A stretch of 64,000 bases of DNA, taken from assembly GCA_036873135.1 (NCBI GenBank), contig JAPTYO010000022.1, positions 5,948,979 to 6,012,978 of the forward strand. The letters are read 5' to 3'. The notes below the pieces were generated by a model. It was given only the letters and a program-made list of their open reading frames with translations. It made no database searches and was not told the DNA's origin. Made by a program: the position numbers and the translations under genes. The DNA comes from Clarkia xantiana subsp. parviflora (taxonomy: Eukaryota > Streptophyta > Magnoliopsida > Myrtales > Onagraceae). The number at the start of each line of letters is the position of its first letter. The stretch's first letter is position 1. Shown piece by piece: positions 29,500 through 41,464 of this stretch.

Positions 29500-32159
29500 T
29501 TAGGCTTGGTCCTTGTCAGCGGTATCAGCGGGAGCAGGGTCCACAAGATCTGTGGCAGAAGGCTCCACGGGTTCAGCTGCTGGAGGGTCGATTATCGGGG
29601 TGTCAGCACTTGGAGCCTCCGCGGGAGTGTTCCCCTCATCACTCTCCTCCGAGAGGGCATAGTATTTCTTCGCGAAGGGAGCGAGAGACGGAGACTTCTC
29701 GAAGTTAATGGCGTCGCCATACTCCAGATGAAGTTCCTCGACTGCGTTGAAGAGGGTGTTCTCCACCTCAGCGCTGCAGAACTTCACTGCATCAGCTTGG
29801 AAGTCCTCGGACCCCCGATAATCTTCCCGGCCCTTGGTCTCAGCCGCGACCAGCTGCGCAGGAACCTCAGCGATTTGCTCCTCCAGAGCCTTCTTTTCAA
29901 GGACAAGTTTGTCCTCAGGAATTCTCCGCTCCTGCCGCTCCCGCTTCAGGAGCCCCTCGAAGTCACGGACCTGCTTTTGGAGGTCCCGAGTCTTTCGGTC
30001 GAGGATGGCCTGCTCCTTGGCCAGTTTTCCCCGCGAAGACTCGGAGGCCGCGAGATCCTCCTCAAGCTTGGCTATGACCGCGGGAGCCCCCTTTCCTGCG
30101 AACATCTTTCGGTTGATGTCCGCCATTTCCTGCGAAGGGAAGAGAAGTGTTAGCATATGAACAACCTGCTTTATTGATGAAAAGGAGGATAATGAGAAGT
30201 CTTACCTCTATCCGGCGGATAGACATTTCTTGGACATCTCGACGGATGTCCTCCCGATTCAAGGAAATCGGATACCTCAGAGTGGGCAGGATTGAGCCTG
30301 CTAGCAGATGGGGAGCCAGCTCTGGGTATGCGTCCCCTTGTCGGAGCTGGACCCCTTGCATCGTTTGGATCGGGGTCCTGGGAGCCTCCTTCTGCACAGG
30401 GTCGAAAACCTTGTAAAAACTCCCGTCGAAGGGGAGAGGAGAAGGACCGACGCGAGTCGTGGAGGGGCGCGCCTCCGACTCACCCATAGCCGGAGAAGGA
30501 GTGAAGTCGTGGATAGGAGACGGTTGTCGCTTTTGTGATGAAGGCGAGGGGGCAGCCCCTTGGAGGTTGGTTTCAGTGGGGACTGCCCCGTCCTCCGACG
30601 ATGAATAAGGGAGCCGCCCTCATCAGTCTCCTCGGAGGAGTCCAGGTTCTCTACCCGACGAAATTGATCGCCGGTCGGGGTGCCTCCAGCCTCGAAAGGT
30701 GGTGCCCCTGCTGAAAGTGGTGCCCCCGCTGAAGCTCCAGCACCCGACGGAGCTCCCGAATGACCTGCACCTAGAGGACGAGAGGCTTCAGAAATATAGT
30801 CAGGAAGGTGATCAGGGTCCTTACACCTAACGACGCGCCGAGAAAAAAATTGATTTTTCCCGTGGAAGTTGTAGTAGCCCGCCTTCAGGACGCGAGGAGT
30901 TTCCCCTCGGAGGACACGTTTGACATCTGCGATGCGGGCCTCCATGGTCGAAGGGACCAACTCCTTAGGAACTAGCTTCCTGTACGATTTAATAGCTAGG
31001 CGGAGCTTTTTACCTTCTTCAGCACTCTGGACATCGAAGAGTCTGTCCACTTCCACGCGGCTCCGCTTTGTCCTCTCCGCGGAGGGAGATCCCGACGGAG
31101 CAGCAGCTTTCTTGGCCGACTTCCTCTTCCGCGCGGGGCGGGCAGCGTCGGTCTCCCCCTGCTGAAGGATCAGATTGGTCAGCACGGATACCTCTTAGCT
31201 GCAAACAATGGAAACAGAGATTAGAGACGTTACCCAAGGAACCCTATTGGAGGGGCCGTCGAAGAGTTGACCCCCGGAAACTATGTCGAGGAGGCGGATC
31301 CCGGCATTCACCAGGTCTCGCTCCGTCAGAGAATTGGCATCGAGGGGAGTATAGGACTCCCCCCATCGGTAAAGCTGGATAAGGTGAAGGGTCTGGAAGT
31401 CGTCATCAGAGTAGGTGTGGTAAGCGGGAGGAGAGTCCGCTTCCACCTCCCATCAGGGCCACGGGATCGAAGAATTCTGGATGAAGAAGTAGCTCCTCTT
31501 CCACCCACTGTTATCGGACCCCGTGTCGATCAGGAGTCCCCGACCCTTGACAACCTTCCAGGTGTCATTGGTCCAGCTGCACAACGCGAGTTGCGTCATG
31601 TTCCACTTGGGCATCCTAGGGTAGAAGGCACAGACCCCCGCCTCGTTGCACTTCATCCCGTAGAAGGTTCTGAAGAGCTGGAGGCTGTAGACCCACTTCT
31701 GAAGGAAGCAGAGAACCTGGAAGGCTTTCCATAGGCGGATGGCATGGGGAGAGAAGGTAGTTGGATGCGTCTTGTAGTGCTGGCACATCTCAACCAGGTT
31801 GCCACAGAAGGGGAATCGAATCCTCGCCGATATTTGCCTCGTAGAGACAAATACCTCCCCTTTTCGGGGACGGGTAACCTCAAGGTTACTCGGGAGGCGA
31901 GGCCAAGGATACGGGAAGCAAGGCTCCCAGGTAGAAGTGATGCAGCCCTCCCGGAGAGTGGCCTCGTAGGCAGTGCTGGAAATGTCGTTGGGTGCATAGT
32001 CGAAATTGAAGGGCTTTCTCCCCTCGGAACTGGATCCACTTTCTGAAATCAGCCATGGCAAGGAAAGGCACATTGGGTTTTTCGGAAAATTGCAAACGAA
32101 TTAATCGAAGATGAAAAAAGAGGCATACAAGCATCAGGGAAGAAATCCTTACCAGACAT
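29500..32159 (-). pseudogene. Element B antisense gene (aORF), four exons, broken
   Basis: Inferred exons on the minus strand are 32153-32159 (ATGTCTG), 31234-32042, 30206-31158 and 29500-30129. The introns (110, 75 and 76 nt) all have GT-AG ends. Exon 2 holds the PF04195-like domain (ISARIRFPFCGNLVEMCQHY, TFSPHAIRLWKAFQVLC, YSLQLFRTFY). Exon 3 is basic, then Pro/Ser/Glu-rich, and ends with the HLLAGSILPTLRYPISL helix and RRIE. Exon 4 is a coiled coil with a REDYRGSEDFQADAVKF segment and an acidic tail ending DKDQA. Lesions are a TGA at 31453-31455 and a one-base shift between about 30490 and 30660. A TATA box lies upstream at 32299-32305. Function is unknown. Confidence 0.8.
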
Positions 32160-32687
32160 GATGACTTGAACCGAAGGGGATGATCTGAAAAGTTGCCGGA
32201 AAGTTGATTGGAGAGCAGAAAACCTTGGGTTCTCAGAGTTGCAGAGAGCTTTTGAAATTTTGGAAACGGTAAAAGGGAAACAGTGCCCAGGGTTAGGGTT
32301 TTATAGGAGAAGAGGACAAGTGAAAGGACATTCTGATCTGAATCGTTGAAGTCGAAGCGTTTTAATCTGAACCGTTGAGATGAAACGTGCAGAATGGCAA
32401 CGGTCGTAATGATGAAACGGCCTGAAAAGCACTTTTTCAGAAAAAGCAGGCGCGAAAAATCAGGCACGGGTGCCAAAGACGTCGCTTCGTCATCTGCTGC
32501 ATTTAATGACTGAGGAACCGAGGAGTCTTCTCGGATTTGGTGATTATCCTTGAGGTATCGAGGAAATGTGGACGAGAAGATCCGTATTAGGTGATTTTAT
32601 CAAGGGAAAGGTCCCCGACTCCGATGTCGGGAGGTCGGGAGTTGAAAGACACGACGAACTGAAAGTCCCTCATGTCTTGGGGGCAAA
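32160..32687. promoter_or_regulatory. Promoter region of B aORF and polypurine tract
   Basis: On the minus strand TATAAAACCCTAACCC at about 32290-32305 lies roughly 140 bp before the ATG. F and I have a TATA box at the matching place. TGTCTTGGGGGCAAA at 32673-32687 is the polypurine tract next to the 3' LTR. Confidence 0.65.
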
Positions 32688-33406
32688 TGATGGGTTTCGC
32701 TATGGACGTTAGGCCCTTTAACAGTGAGTAAACGGTGAATAGGCCCACTGGGCCCTAAAAGGAAGTCAGGATGACCAAGGCGAAGGGTCCCGACAGAGGA
32801 AGTCTCGACGGTAAAAGGTCCCGACAGAGTCGGTCCCGATAGGCGAGCTAGGCGCTCCCGATGAGATGCCTTTAACTAGGCCCCGATGACGAATCCCTAA
32901 GAATGATTGGCCCTGTCACGATGACGAGGGGCCCCGAGCGGTGACACAATGAGATAACTCTGGAGTCCCCGATATTGGTCGGGACTTGCTATCAGAGGTT
33001 GAGGCCGAGATACGCGGAGCGTGGCCGAGATAAGCGAGATCATGGCCTAGATAAGCGGGATCGTGGCCGAGATACGCGGAGCGTCGCCGAGATAGGCGAG
33101 GTCATGGCCTAGATAGGCGGGATCATGGCCGAGATACGCGGAACGTGGGCTAACCGCCCCAGCGGTTCTCCAGGTAACTGAGGTAGCTCTTCGCCTATAA
33201 AAGGGCAGCAATTACCTCAGATCATATACGTTTTTGATATACACTCTTTGAGACTCTTGCTTACCAGTTCATACGAGATACTCATTTAAGCATCGAAGAG
33301 GGATTCTGGGTCACCGCCCGGTCTATCCCCTCTTGCAGGATTACGTGGAGCGAAGGAGTTCGGATCGCCGTTAAGACCGTGCCGGAGTTCCAACCGTGAT
33401 CCAACA
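32688..33406 (+). repeat. Element B 3' LTR
   Basis: It is 719 bp, TGATGGG to CCAACA, followed by the target duplication GTAAA. About 19 mismatches with the 5' LTR by eye. Confidence 0.92.
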
Positions 33407-33758
33407 GTAAACAATAACCTTAAAAATTTCGGCAGAGACTTTTATCTTGGTGCCTAAGAAATTAAAAATTTACCTTGTAAATCTCATTAGGGTTCGGCCG
33501 AAAAACACTAAATTGGAAACAAGTGGTCAAATTTCAAGATCAAATTTTAATAAGATCTACAATCCAATGTTTGATTTTGATAAAAATCCACTTATTCTTG
33601 AAGATCATGAACATCAAATTTTATTAAGAACATCATGAAAATTTTGGCCCTAACAATTGTAAAAATCGGAAATTTTAAGTTTTCATTCTATAAAATTTCG
33701 GCCATCACATTTAAAAATCAAGAACACCAATTTATCAAAATCAAGAACTTCTAACATA
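33407..33758 (-). mobile_element. Copia remnant E, leader segment
   Basis: AT-rich internal sequence between B and the copia PBS. It continues 2917-3094 across the B insertion. No gene is seen. Confidence 0.5.
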
Positions 33759-33771
33759 GGCTCTGATACCA
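33759..33771 (-). promoter_or_regulatory. Copia-type primer-binding site (initiator tRNA-Met)
   Basis: The plus strand GGCTCTGATACCA is the reverse of TGGTATCAGAGCC, the standard plant Ty1/copia PBS. It is one base from the LTR and fixes E as minus-oriented. Confidence 0.85.
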
Positions 33772-33772
33772 C

Positions 33773-34355
33773 TGTTGGATTACGGAGTTGACTACTACAG
33801 AAACATAAATAAGGCACATGCTTGTAATCAGAATTACGCAGCGGAAGATGTGCACAAACCTTAAACCCTTTCAGTAGTCCCAAGGATCCTGCAGAGGGAG
33901 TTCGCGATCCACAAGACGGAACCCGTAGAAGTTCTTGTTAAGGAAGTCCTCCACAGCAAAGCCTCCGATCGATTCTTGGCTGGGACGGATCTCCGGAGTG
34001 ATTTGCTCCAAGCAAATTGGCACACCCTTGGTGCTTGTATATGGTTCGGCCGAAACTGTTCTAGGGAGGATGGATTTTCTCTCAAATCACCACTTAGGAA
34101 GAATTGTGAATTACCTTTAAGAAAAACCTAACACTCATTATTTATAGGAGTAGCAAAGTGGACAAAAGTCCACTTTGCCCCTACACTATAGTTTCGGCCA
34201 GCCATATATAAGGGAGGCCCAATATTTGGGCCTCTCGTGTCACTTGGGATTTTGGTCAAGCCCAATTACCTAATGTGACATTTACCAAATTTCTTAGGTA
34301 ATGTATACATATTAATGGGCTCCTAATTACGGCGCCCAATCTCCATATGCTAACA
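33773..34355 (-). repeat. Ty1/copia LTR E
   Basis: It is 583 bp, TGTTGGATTACGG to TATGCTAACA. Similar LTRs lie at 38434-39022 and 39194-39620 in the same orientation. A TATA-like TATAAATAATG (reverse) lies near 34147. Confidence 0.75.
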
Positions 34356-36110
34356 ACGATCTCTTCTTCCATTGTTTTCCTCAATTCCTTCGCTTGAGGT
34401 TCTTTCAACGCTTGTTGAACCGTCAATAGTAGTTAGGGTAAAGATTTCACCCTTCTCGATGGGATACTTCTTGGGAGAAGTTCAATGCCTTCGACTTCGT
34501 CTAGGCTCGTTAATCCCATCTTGAGTCTGAACATTGCTCCCACTCGAAATAATGCTTTCTATCGGAGCATCACTCCCACTGGGAACAAGGGAAATGCCGG
34601 AACCTTGTCCTACAACTTTTCTTGGATGACCTCTCGGCCTCGGAACCAAGCTGGTTAACCCACTCCCACTGGGAAAAATGGGTAGTTGTGGTATTATTGG
34701 ATTTTCATCCAGCGGTCCGACGACGTGATTATCAGGTTCAACTTGATTCACACCTGCAGCAACAGTGATTTGTGTGGTAGGATTGTGTCCTCCCACTGGA
34801 TTTACTAATGTCCCCATCCCCATTTACCATTTCATTCACTTGGGTTGCTGCCTCAAATCTTCCACTCGAAGTAAGTGGGACCTAACTATCATCGTTATCC
34901 TGCTCCAATTCAATCAAGACTTCGTCTGTTATATCTAACCAAGCGTTGAAAAATCGTCCTCAAGCCGTGTAACGTCTCATGTTCGACCAAGGCACCATTG
35001 TCACTAGCTAATTTAAACATGTATCCTCTTAGTGTAGTCACCATAATCTCGGTCCAAATATTTGTTTAATGCGCATGTTAATGTCGTATGATGATAAGAA
35101 TTAATTCATTATCAATCCTTTTATCTTTTATGGCGTCGTTTTTGACCGATTTTGTCGATGAAGTGTGTTATCGATGTGAATGTCTTGCCAAACTTCTCGC
35201 TCAAGGCATTTAGTGTGAGAGTCATTTTACTGACATCATTCTTTTCATTGGCTAATTCATCCCAAAGACTTGGTCATCTTTGAACTGTGCAATGGGCTTT
35301 CACCTTATGCGTCAGTTTATACTTTACGAGTTCGTGGTATCTTGTGAAGCATACCTCTTTTCATCGTGTAAGCATTGAATGAATTATTCCTGAAAAGAGG
35401 GAGACTAATGAAAAATTCAGTATTCATTTAAAATACTTCATCATTAAATTCGTACTTTGAAAACGATGTGTCCCATCTTTTGAGGTACACGCGCTTGTAG
35501 CGCCTATTCCAGGTAATATTCCATGGTTTAAATTGTTTTATTTCCAAAATTCAATTTAATTTAGTCTAATCGGTGTCAAACATGTTCATCATTACGGAAT
35601 TTATCATATAATGGAGTACTAACAAATAAGAAAGAAATAAATCGGTCTGCCCTTAGAGCTACGCAATCGATGGATATTAATGGTATTTCGTTGATCCGCG
35701 ATATTTAGATGAATGAGTGTGAGTATTCATGTTTGATCCGACCAACTTGTTGGATATGTCGGTTTAACTTCGTTTCGGATCGATCCCGTTTTATTGGGTC
35801 GATTAATTTTTACAAGTAGATCCCATTTCAAATCGAACGGAAACTACTTTATCCAATAAATCTGAATCTTAATCAACCAAAATTCAAACATTAAACGAAC
35901 AAATAGGAAATCCATTAACAACAATAATAAGGTTTCTGATCATATAATGAAGTCTCGATGAAGGTAAGATAGACAAGCAATCACGACCACGTTCAACGTT
36001 CCACCTGAAAAGAATTCACAAGTGAATTTGATCAGAAGTCTTGCATCAAATAAAACTTCTTTCAGTTCTATATGTGTCGTAAACGAGGCGTACCTATTAG
36101 GGCACACGAA
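34356..36110. other. Degenerate region with a copia-like hinge fragment
   Basis: The minus frame 34823-34482 is Pro/Ser/Gly-rich and ends INEPRRSRR, which resembles the basic hinge between integrase and RT in copia polyproteins. I recognise nothing else; the sequence is AT-rich with many stops. Confidence 0.35.
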
Positions 36111-36862
36111 TCAACGGTGGTTTGCACCAGACCATCGTTTAGACTTTTTATTGCTGGGTTTAACAGAGCATTTCCGAAGACCGTCGAATCTGTCATCGGT
36201 TGTCTCGGGTTCTTTGAAGGTGGTTCCTTCCTCATGGTTGGCCTCGTATAGATCTATGATTGTCTTAATCGATTTGATCAGACGTGTGAGTCCATTATCG
36301 TCATCAAACCATGATAGAGGAAACATCTTCATTACTTTACGAGCTCTTGTCCATACGTCTATTTCGTCAGCGGGGTTATGAGCGGCCATAACACCGTCAT
36401 CACTGCATAGAATACTATAGTATTCTGCCATAAGGTCTTTTGCTTCAGCGTTCTTTCCTCCCCCGTAGCAGAGGGAATGGCACACCAAAGATACAATGCG
36501 CTGCTCTCCATAAACTCCTTCTCTTCTTCAACTGACAGTATCGAGTAAATCAATTCTCGTGTTGTCTGATCGTTCCTTAACCTTTCCTTACTGTTGTAGG
36601 GGTATGGAATTCCATACTTGTCAGTCTCGATCCTTCTTGCTTTTGGATTGATATGGTCATCAACATTCGCAGCAATAAGGATTTCCTCAATATTATCTTT
36701 CCATTCATCATAATTCATACCATCCAGATTGCGAGGTTCATAGATGCGTACTGACTCAGCCAAGAAAACTAACACATTGATAATCATGCATAATCGAGGA
36801 CATAACAACATTTTGAGAAAGAATTGCATACATCGGATATCTATTAAGATGGAAAACGACAA
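36111..36862 (-). pseudogene. Unidentified protein remnant, possibly copia Gag-like
   Basis: Two minus frames overlap with a shift near 36480. The first contains RNLDGMNYDEWKDNIEEILI, which resembles the start of copia-type Gag proteins (NY-x-x-W-K). The second continues with AEAKDLMAEYYSILCSDDGV and a WSGANHR end. There is no zinc knuckle. Position and strand fit the gag of a minus copia element whose 5' LTR would be 38434-39022. A decayed host gene is the alternative. Confidence 0.35.
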
Positions 36863-38087
36863 ATAATGATTCCTCAGCCATCTAAACCAACCAACCGCCA
36901 GTAAACCGAGAGATGGGGGTTTGTGAAAGAGTTCACATTACCGTCGTCTTCAATCCAATAGACTAGTCCTTAAAAACGGTTTCATTCGCAAATTACCGGA
37001 ATGGGAACTTTGAAATAAGCATACCCGATCTTGCCTTTCCCAATGCCCTTTTGTATTTTAAAAATGTTCCAATGAACTTACGCATACCTATATAATTCTA
37101 CTTCACAAGTAAATTATCATAGCAAGCCAAAAATTCATCAACCAAACCACACATCATGCATATGCGTCATGTGTTTAATGTTCCGAGGAACTCATGCTAG
37201 CATATTTAATTCTACTTTCCAAGTAAACTATCACATGCAGCTACATCATCAACATTCAGGCATACGTGTCATACATGAACACTTCCACATCAACCATGCA
37301 TATTTGGCGACTGGCTTTTGTTTTTAAAATATTTAAAATATTAGGGGTTGACTTGCAATTCATGCTTACAATTAATCATGCGTGTTTCTAGACATGAATC
37401 CTAGGAAATCACAACCATCACAACATGTGTGTCCTAATGCGGAAACCATATATTTAACCAGGGCTCCGCCCCCAATATCCAGGTAGCTTGACGTAGTGAA
37501 GACAACAGTTCTAATAAATATATGTTATGAAAGTAAACAATTGCAATTCAGCCCTCTAATTAATCCAGTCCCTAAATCATGCATTCCCGAGATCCATTCC
37601 CATAGTCGAAACTAGGCATTAATGTTTAATAAAAAACATGAAAGTTTTAAACCTTCGAGCACTGTGTAGATTAATTAAAGTTTAAAAAAAAAATGGATTT
37701 TAAAACTTGACCATCCTATTTTATTAATTGACTTGAATTCGATTTTGAAAAATCCAGTTCGGTTCAGTCAATTTCGGTCCGGTTTAATTTTAAAATCTGG
37801 TTCGGTCTAAACTGGTCCAATAAAGTAGGGTTCGTTTCAACACTCAAAACTGGTTCAGTTAGGTTCACTTAGTTACCCCGGTTCGACCCGACCCGGCTAG
37901 GTCGAACCGATTAAGAAAATCCGGTTTGGTTTTATTCCTATCCAGTTTAGCAAATTGGACCAGCCCATTAATCAATCACTTAGGGTTGGGCCGAAATAAT
38001 CTTGTGGGCTAAGTAGGGTTTCAAAGTCCACTAAAAACTTAACTTAGCCTCCAAGAATTATTAACTATATAAAATAATTTCAAATAT

Positions 38088-38132
<45 letters not shown>

Positions 38133-38433
38133 TTATTGTCAAGATTATATCAATAAGATGTAAATCAATCAACAATATATATACATATATATATATTTAT
38201 TTATTTATTTATTTATTGTCAATATTTTAATAAGGTAACAAATATACTGACAATATATTTTCTCAATCTTTTAGGTAACTAAATCTATCAATAATATCTC
38301 AATCCCTATAAATTAGCTAGATATATTGATAGTTATATATATTTTCATATATTTAATGTGAACCTATCCTTATATTTTCAATTATAGATATATTTTTACA
38401 TTTAATAAAAATTAAAATATGGTAAACAATCTT
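36863..38433. other. Non-coding AT-rich region
   Basis: No gene is seen. It includes GGTTCGGT-type degenerate repetition (37750-37930), an (AT)n run (38090-38128), ATTT repeats (38195-38217), and 38251-38424, which is the duplicate of 2917-3089. Confidence 0.5.
38090..38128. repeat. (AT)n microsatellite
   Basis: About 19 AT dinucleotides in a row, inside the leader-like region left of LTR E2. Confidence 0.9.
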
Positions 38434-39022
38434 GTACGGGTTGATTACTACGGAAACAACAAAAGAAGGTACATGCTTGTAATCAGAATTACGCAGCGGA
38501 AGATGTGCATATACCTTAAACCTTTTCCGTAGTCCCAAGGATCTTGCTGAGGGAGTTCACGATCCACCGGACGGAACCCGTAGGGGTTCTTGTTAAAGAA
38601 ACCCTACGTGGTATTAGCTCCACAGCAAAGCCTCTGATCGATTCTTGGCAGGGACAGATCTCCGGAGTGTTTTGCTTTAAGGAAATTGGCACACACTTGG
38701 TGGTGGTGAAGAGTTCGGCCGAAGTATGTGTTAAAGGGGGGAAGGGTTTTTCTCTCAAATCACCACTTAGGCAGAATTGTGAAATTTCCCTAAATAAAAC
38801 ACTAACACCCCTTAGTAGAAGCAAAGTGGACAAAAGTCCACTTTGCTCCTTGCAATACTCGGCCGGCCACTTATGTTAGGGAGGCCCAATTTTTGGCCTC
38901 TCATGTCAATTGAGATTTGGGTCAAGCCCAATTTCCCTGATGTGACATTAACCCAATTTCTTAGGATACCTATACATATTAATGGGCTACCAATTATGGC
39001 GCCCAGTCACCATATGATTACA
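38434..39022 (-). repeat. Ty1/copia LTR E2, left end damaged
   Basis: It is similar to E (33773-34355) over its length, ending CCATATGATTACA. The PBS and the LTR's inner end are deleted: sequence homologous to the internal leader joins the LTR directly at about 38425-38434. Confidence 0.65.
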
Positions 39023-39193
39023 GCTCCCACTCGCTGGAATGAGAGGGTGCCTGTTAATGTATTGTTGTCCAAATCGCATCAACATTCCACTCTTCTGATC
39101 CTGCCCCTGCCTTCGAATAGTTCATACGAGGTTTGCAGTGTGACCGGCGGATACGACGACCATCGTGCTACTCGTCTGTTAGGAGTGTTGTAG
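39023..39193. other. Short spacer, nothing recognised
   Basis: 171 bp between two copia LTRs with no feature seen. Confidence 0.4.
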
Positions 39194-39620
39194 TGTTAGA
39201 TTACGCGGAGTAATCACTACGGATACTATAAACATGGTACATGCTAGTAATCGATATTACGCAGCGGAAGATTAGCACATACCTCAGACATAATCCGCAG
39301 CACCAAGATCTGCAGCAGGGAGTTCACGGTCCTCCGGTCGGCACCCGTAGAGGTTCTTGTTAAGGAATCCCTACACGGTATATTCTCCAAAGCAAAGCCT
39401 CCTATCGATTCTTGACAGGGACGGATCTCCGAAGTGTTTTCTCGAAGGAAAATAGGCACACCCTTGGTGTTGGTAGTGGTTCGGCCGAAACTATGGTGTT
39501 ATGGGAAAGAGGGTTTTTCTCTCTAAAACACTCCAAGTAAGGATTAAGGATTAACCTAATAAAACTCCCAACACCCCATATATATAGGAGGAGAAAAGTG
39601 GACCAAATTCGACTGTACCC
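39194..39620 (-). repeat. Ty1/copia LTR E3, truncated by H
   Basis: It begins TGTTAGATTACGCGG like the other copies and shares the CGCAGCGGAAGAT and TTCGGCCGAAAC blocks. It stops where element H starts at 39621. Confidence 0.65.
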
Positions 39621-40300
39621 TGTTAGATATCTGTCCAATTTGGGTTCGTGTTTACATTTCGGGCCTCGCAAAATACTCCAAAACCCGTAAAAGAACTCTT
39701 CCGCGGACACCCAAGTCCAAAACGGTCCGGAATACGCGCAATACCCAGACCGAGGGACTTCCGGATTGCCCTAAGGCAATCCGGACCCGGTCTGGATTGC
39801 TAAACAATCCGGGTAGGTCCGGATTACCGACGTTCTCCGCGCGCCTATCCCGATTATTTTGCCAAGTGCGAGAAGTCAGTGCACGCATAGTCCACCTTGA
39901 TGACGGTATACGTTTTCCTTTATACCGACATCAAGCCGTTCAAAACTGGGCACGATCCTTTGGTTCCCTATAAATAGAGACCTAGGTCTCCCATTTTAAA
40001 CAACTCCCTCATTCTGGCTTTTCGAGCTCTGACTTCTCTCTAAACACTTTCTCTCTATATAAGATTATGACTTGAGCGTCGGAGAGGGCCCAACCAGCAT
40101 TCCCTCCTCTTCCACGCTGGTTATTGCCCCTTGTGCAGGACCCGGAGTTCGAGAGATCAAATTCGGGAAGTTGAAGATTGGTTCGAGGATCGTGTCTCAA
40201 GGTTCGCAGGATACAGACAGATACCCGTTCCTGTGCACACATCCAGACCCCGTTCGTGGGAGAGAAGCCTGAAGTTACCCAAGTGGAAACCAACTTAACA
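39621..40300 (+). repeat. Element H 5' LTR
   Basis: It is 680 bp, TGTTAGATATC to CAACTTAACA. TATA box CTATAAATAGAG near 39968. TTGCCCCTTGTGCAGGA near 40122 matches the C-type TTGCCCCTTCTGCAGG. Confidence 0.8.
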
Positions 40301-40302
40301 TT

Positions 40303-40316
40303 TGGCGCCGTCAGCG
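40303..40316 (+). promoter_or_regulatory. Element H primer-binding site
   Basis: TGGCGCCGTCAGCG starts two bases after the LTR. Its first ten bases match the PBS of C and F, then it diverges. Confidence 0.6.
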
Positions 40317-40351
40317 TGATTCGAACAAAAATCCGTTCCATACCGCAAGCT

Positions 40352-41464
40352 ATGACAGGAAGACGAACGAAGAAGGCGGGTGCAAGCAAGCCGAAGCCGA
40401 CAAGAAGCCAACCAGGACCTTGTCACATTCCAGACGCAGAGTCTACCGCCTCATCCGTGCCAACCGCAAACGCGCCTTCCGCACAGCATGGCCTTAAAGT
40501 CCAAAATACAGCATACATTGCATCCCATCCGGAAAAGATGGCAAACGTACATATGATCCATGGAGACTTTGATTCTGAAAGCGAGAAGTCATACGAGTAA
40601 GAAGTATACGTTGTTAAGACAATGTACAAGTCCCATGATACCAACATGGAGTATGTCGACATAAAGGAGGCCGTCATAAAGGATGTCTCCTTTGAAGATG
40701 TCATTGGTTTTTCATCAAAGGACAAAGAGCACATTACGTACCACGACGCCTTGGTCATAACCACGCAGAAGCCGACAAGAAGTCGACTTGGATCCTCTCA
40801 TATGCCTGTTGCCACATCCAATGCTTTCTTCATGCCAACAAGAAGTGCATCTTTCGCACAGTACGACCAAGGAGTCCTCCAATACAAAGGTGTCAACCCG
40901 CCACCACCTGTCACTCCTACCATGATGACCGCGCTCGAAGAGCTGCTTGCATTCCGAAAGATGTTAAGGAACCAAGGATATGCCCTGCCACCACCACCTC
41001 TACCTCTAATCAACGGACAGGTCGAGGAGACAAGAACAAAGTCCCGAGTCACAAGTCATCAAGACACACCGCACCAAATAATAGGGGGGCAATATACGGA
41101 AGGTACCTTCCAGTACCAACAACCAATGCAAGGAGCTGCGCGCTCATACAACCCGTATGTGATAGCACAACACCAAGAAGGGGCATGGAAACAACCTCCA
41201 ACCTCCCGCTCAAAAATACACAAGGAAGGTTCTTCCACGAGGGCAAGCCAAGACGATGCTGACATCCATCACAAGGAGGGACAGAAAAAACCTGTTAATG
41301 ACGATGATGTCCCAATCACGGGACTTACAACAAGAACCTTGAAGGCAATAATTGAGGAAAAGATAGACGCTTCCTGGGAAAAGAGACAACCGCAACAAAG
41401 AGGCCATTCCAGTCAGACGTCCAAAGGCTCAAAAAGACCAATCTCGCCAAATGTGTTCCATTGA
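40352..41464 (+). pseudogene. Element H scrambled Gag N-terminus with a protease fragment
   Basis: From ATG 40352 one frame runs to 41464 with a single TAA at 40598-40600. Order: a Gag N-terminal segment (KPTRSQPGPCHIP); a fragment that resembles the protease entry (VHMIHGD, then SSKDKEHITYHDALVIT, compare C's EKDKSHIVFPHDDALVIT); a second copy of the N-terminal segment (KPTRSRLGSSHMP); and the TPTMMTALEELLAFRKM region with its Gln/Pro-rich continuation. The capsid domain is absent. A protease piece lying between two Gag starts suggests template switching or duplication. Confidence 0.65.

Larger units (their letters stand above)
3095..33406 (+). mobile_element. Element B: Tat-type Ty3/gypsy retrotransposon carrying nested C and D
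   Basis: The two LTRs are each 719 bp (3095-3813 and 32688-33406) and flanked by the target duplication GTAAA at 3090-3094 and 33407-33411. By eye they differ at about 19 sites, many of them CpG transitions. Without C (7012-17770) and D (19369-29177) and their target duplications, B is about 9.7 kb. The order is LTR, captured tRNA segment, truncated gag, protease, RT, RNase H, second RNase H, integrase, repeat block, antisense gene, polypurine tract, LTR. The 5' half of gag is missing and the coding frame has several stops and shifts, so B cannot encode its own proteins now. Confidence 0.92.

Noticed and set aside
34482..34823. A host gene encoding a Pro/Gly-rich protein
   Set aside because: The ending INEPRRSRR is typical of the copia integrase-RT hinge and the strand agrees with the nearby copia LTRs; kept only as a weak remnant.
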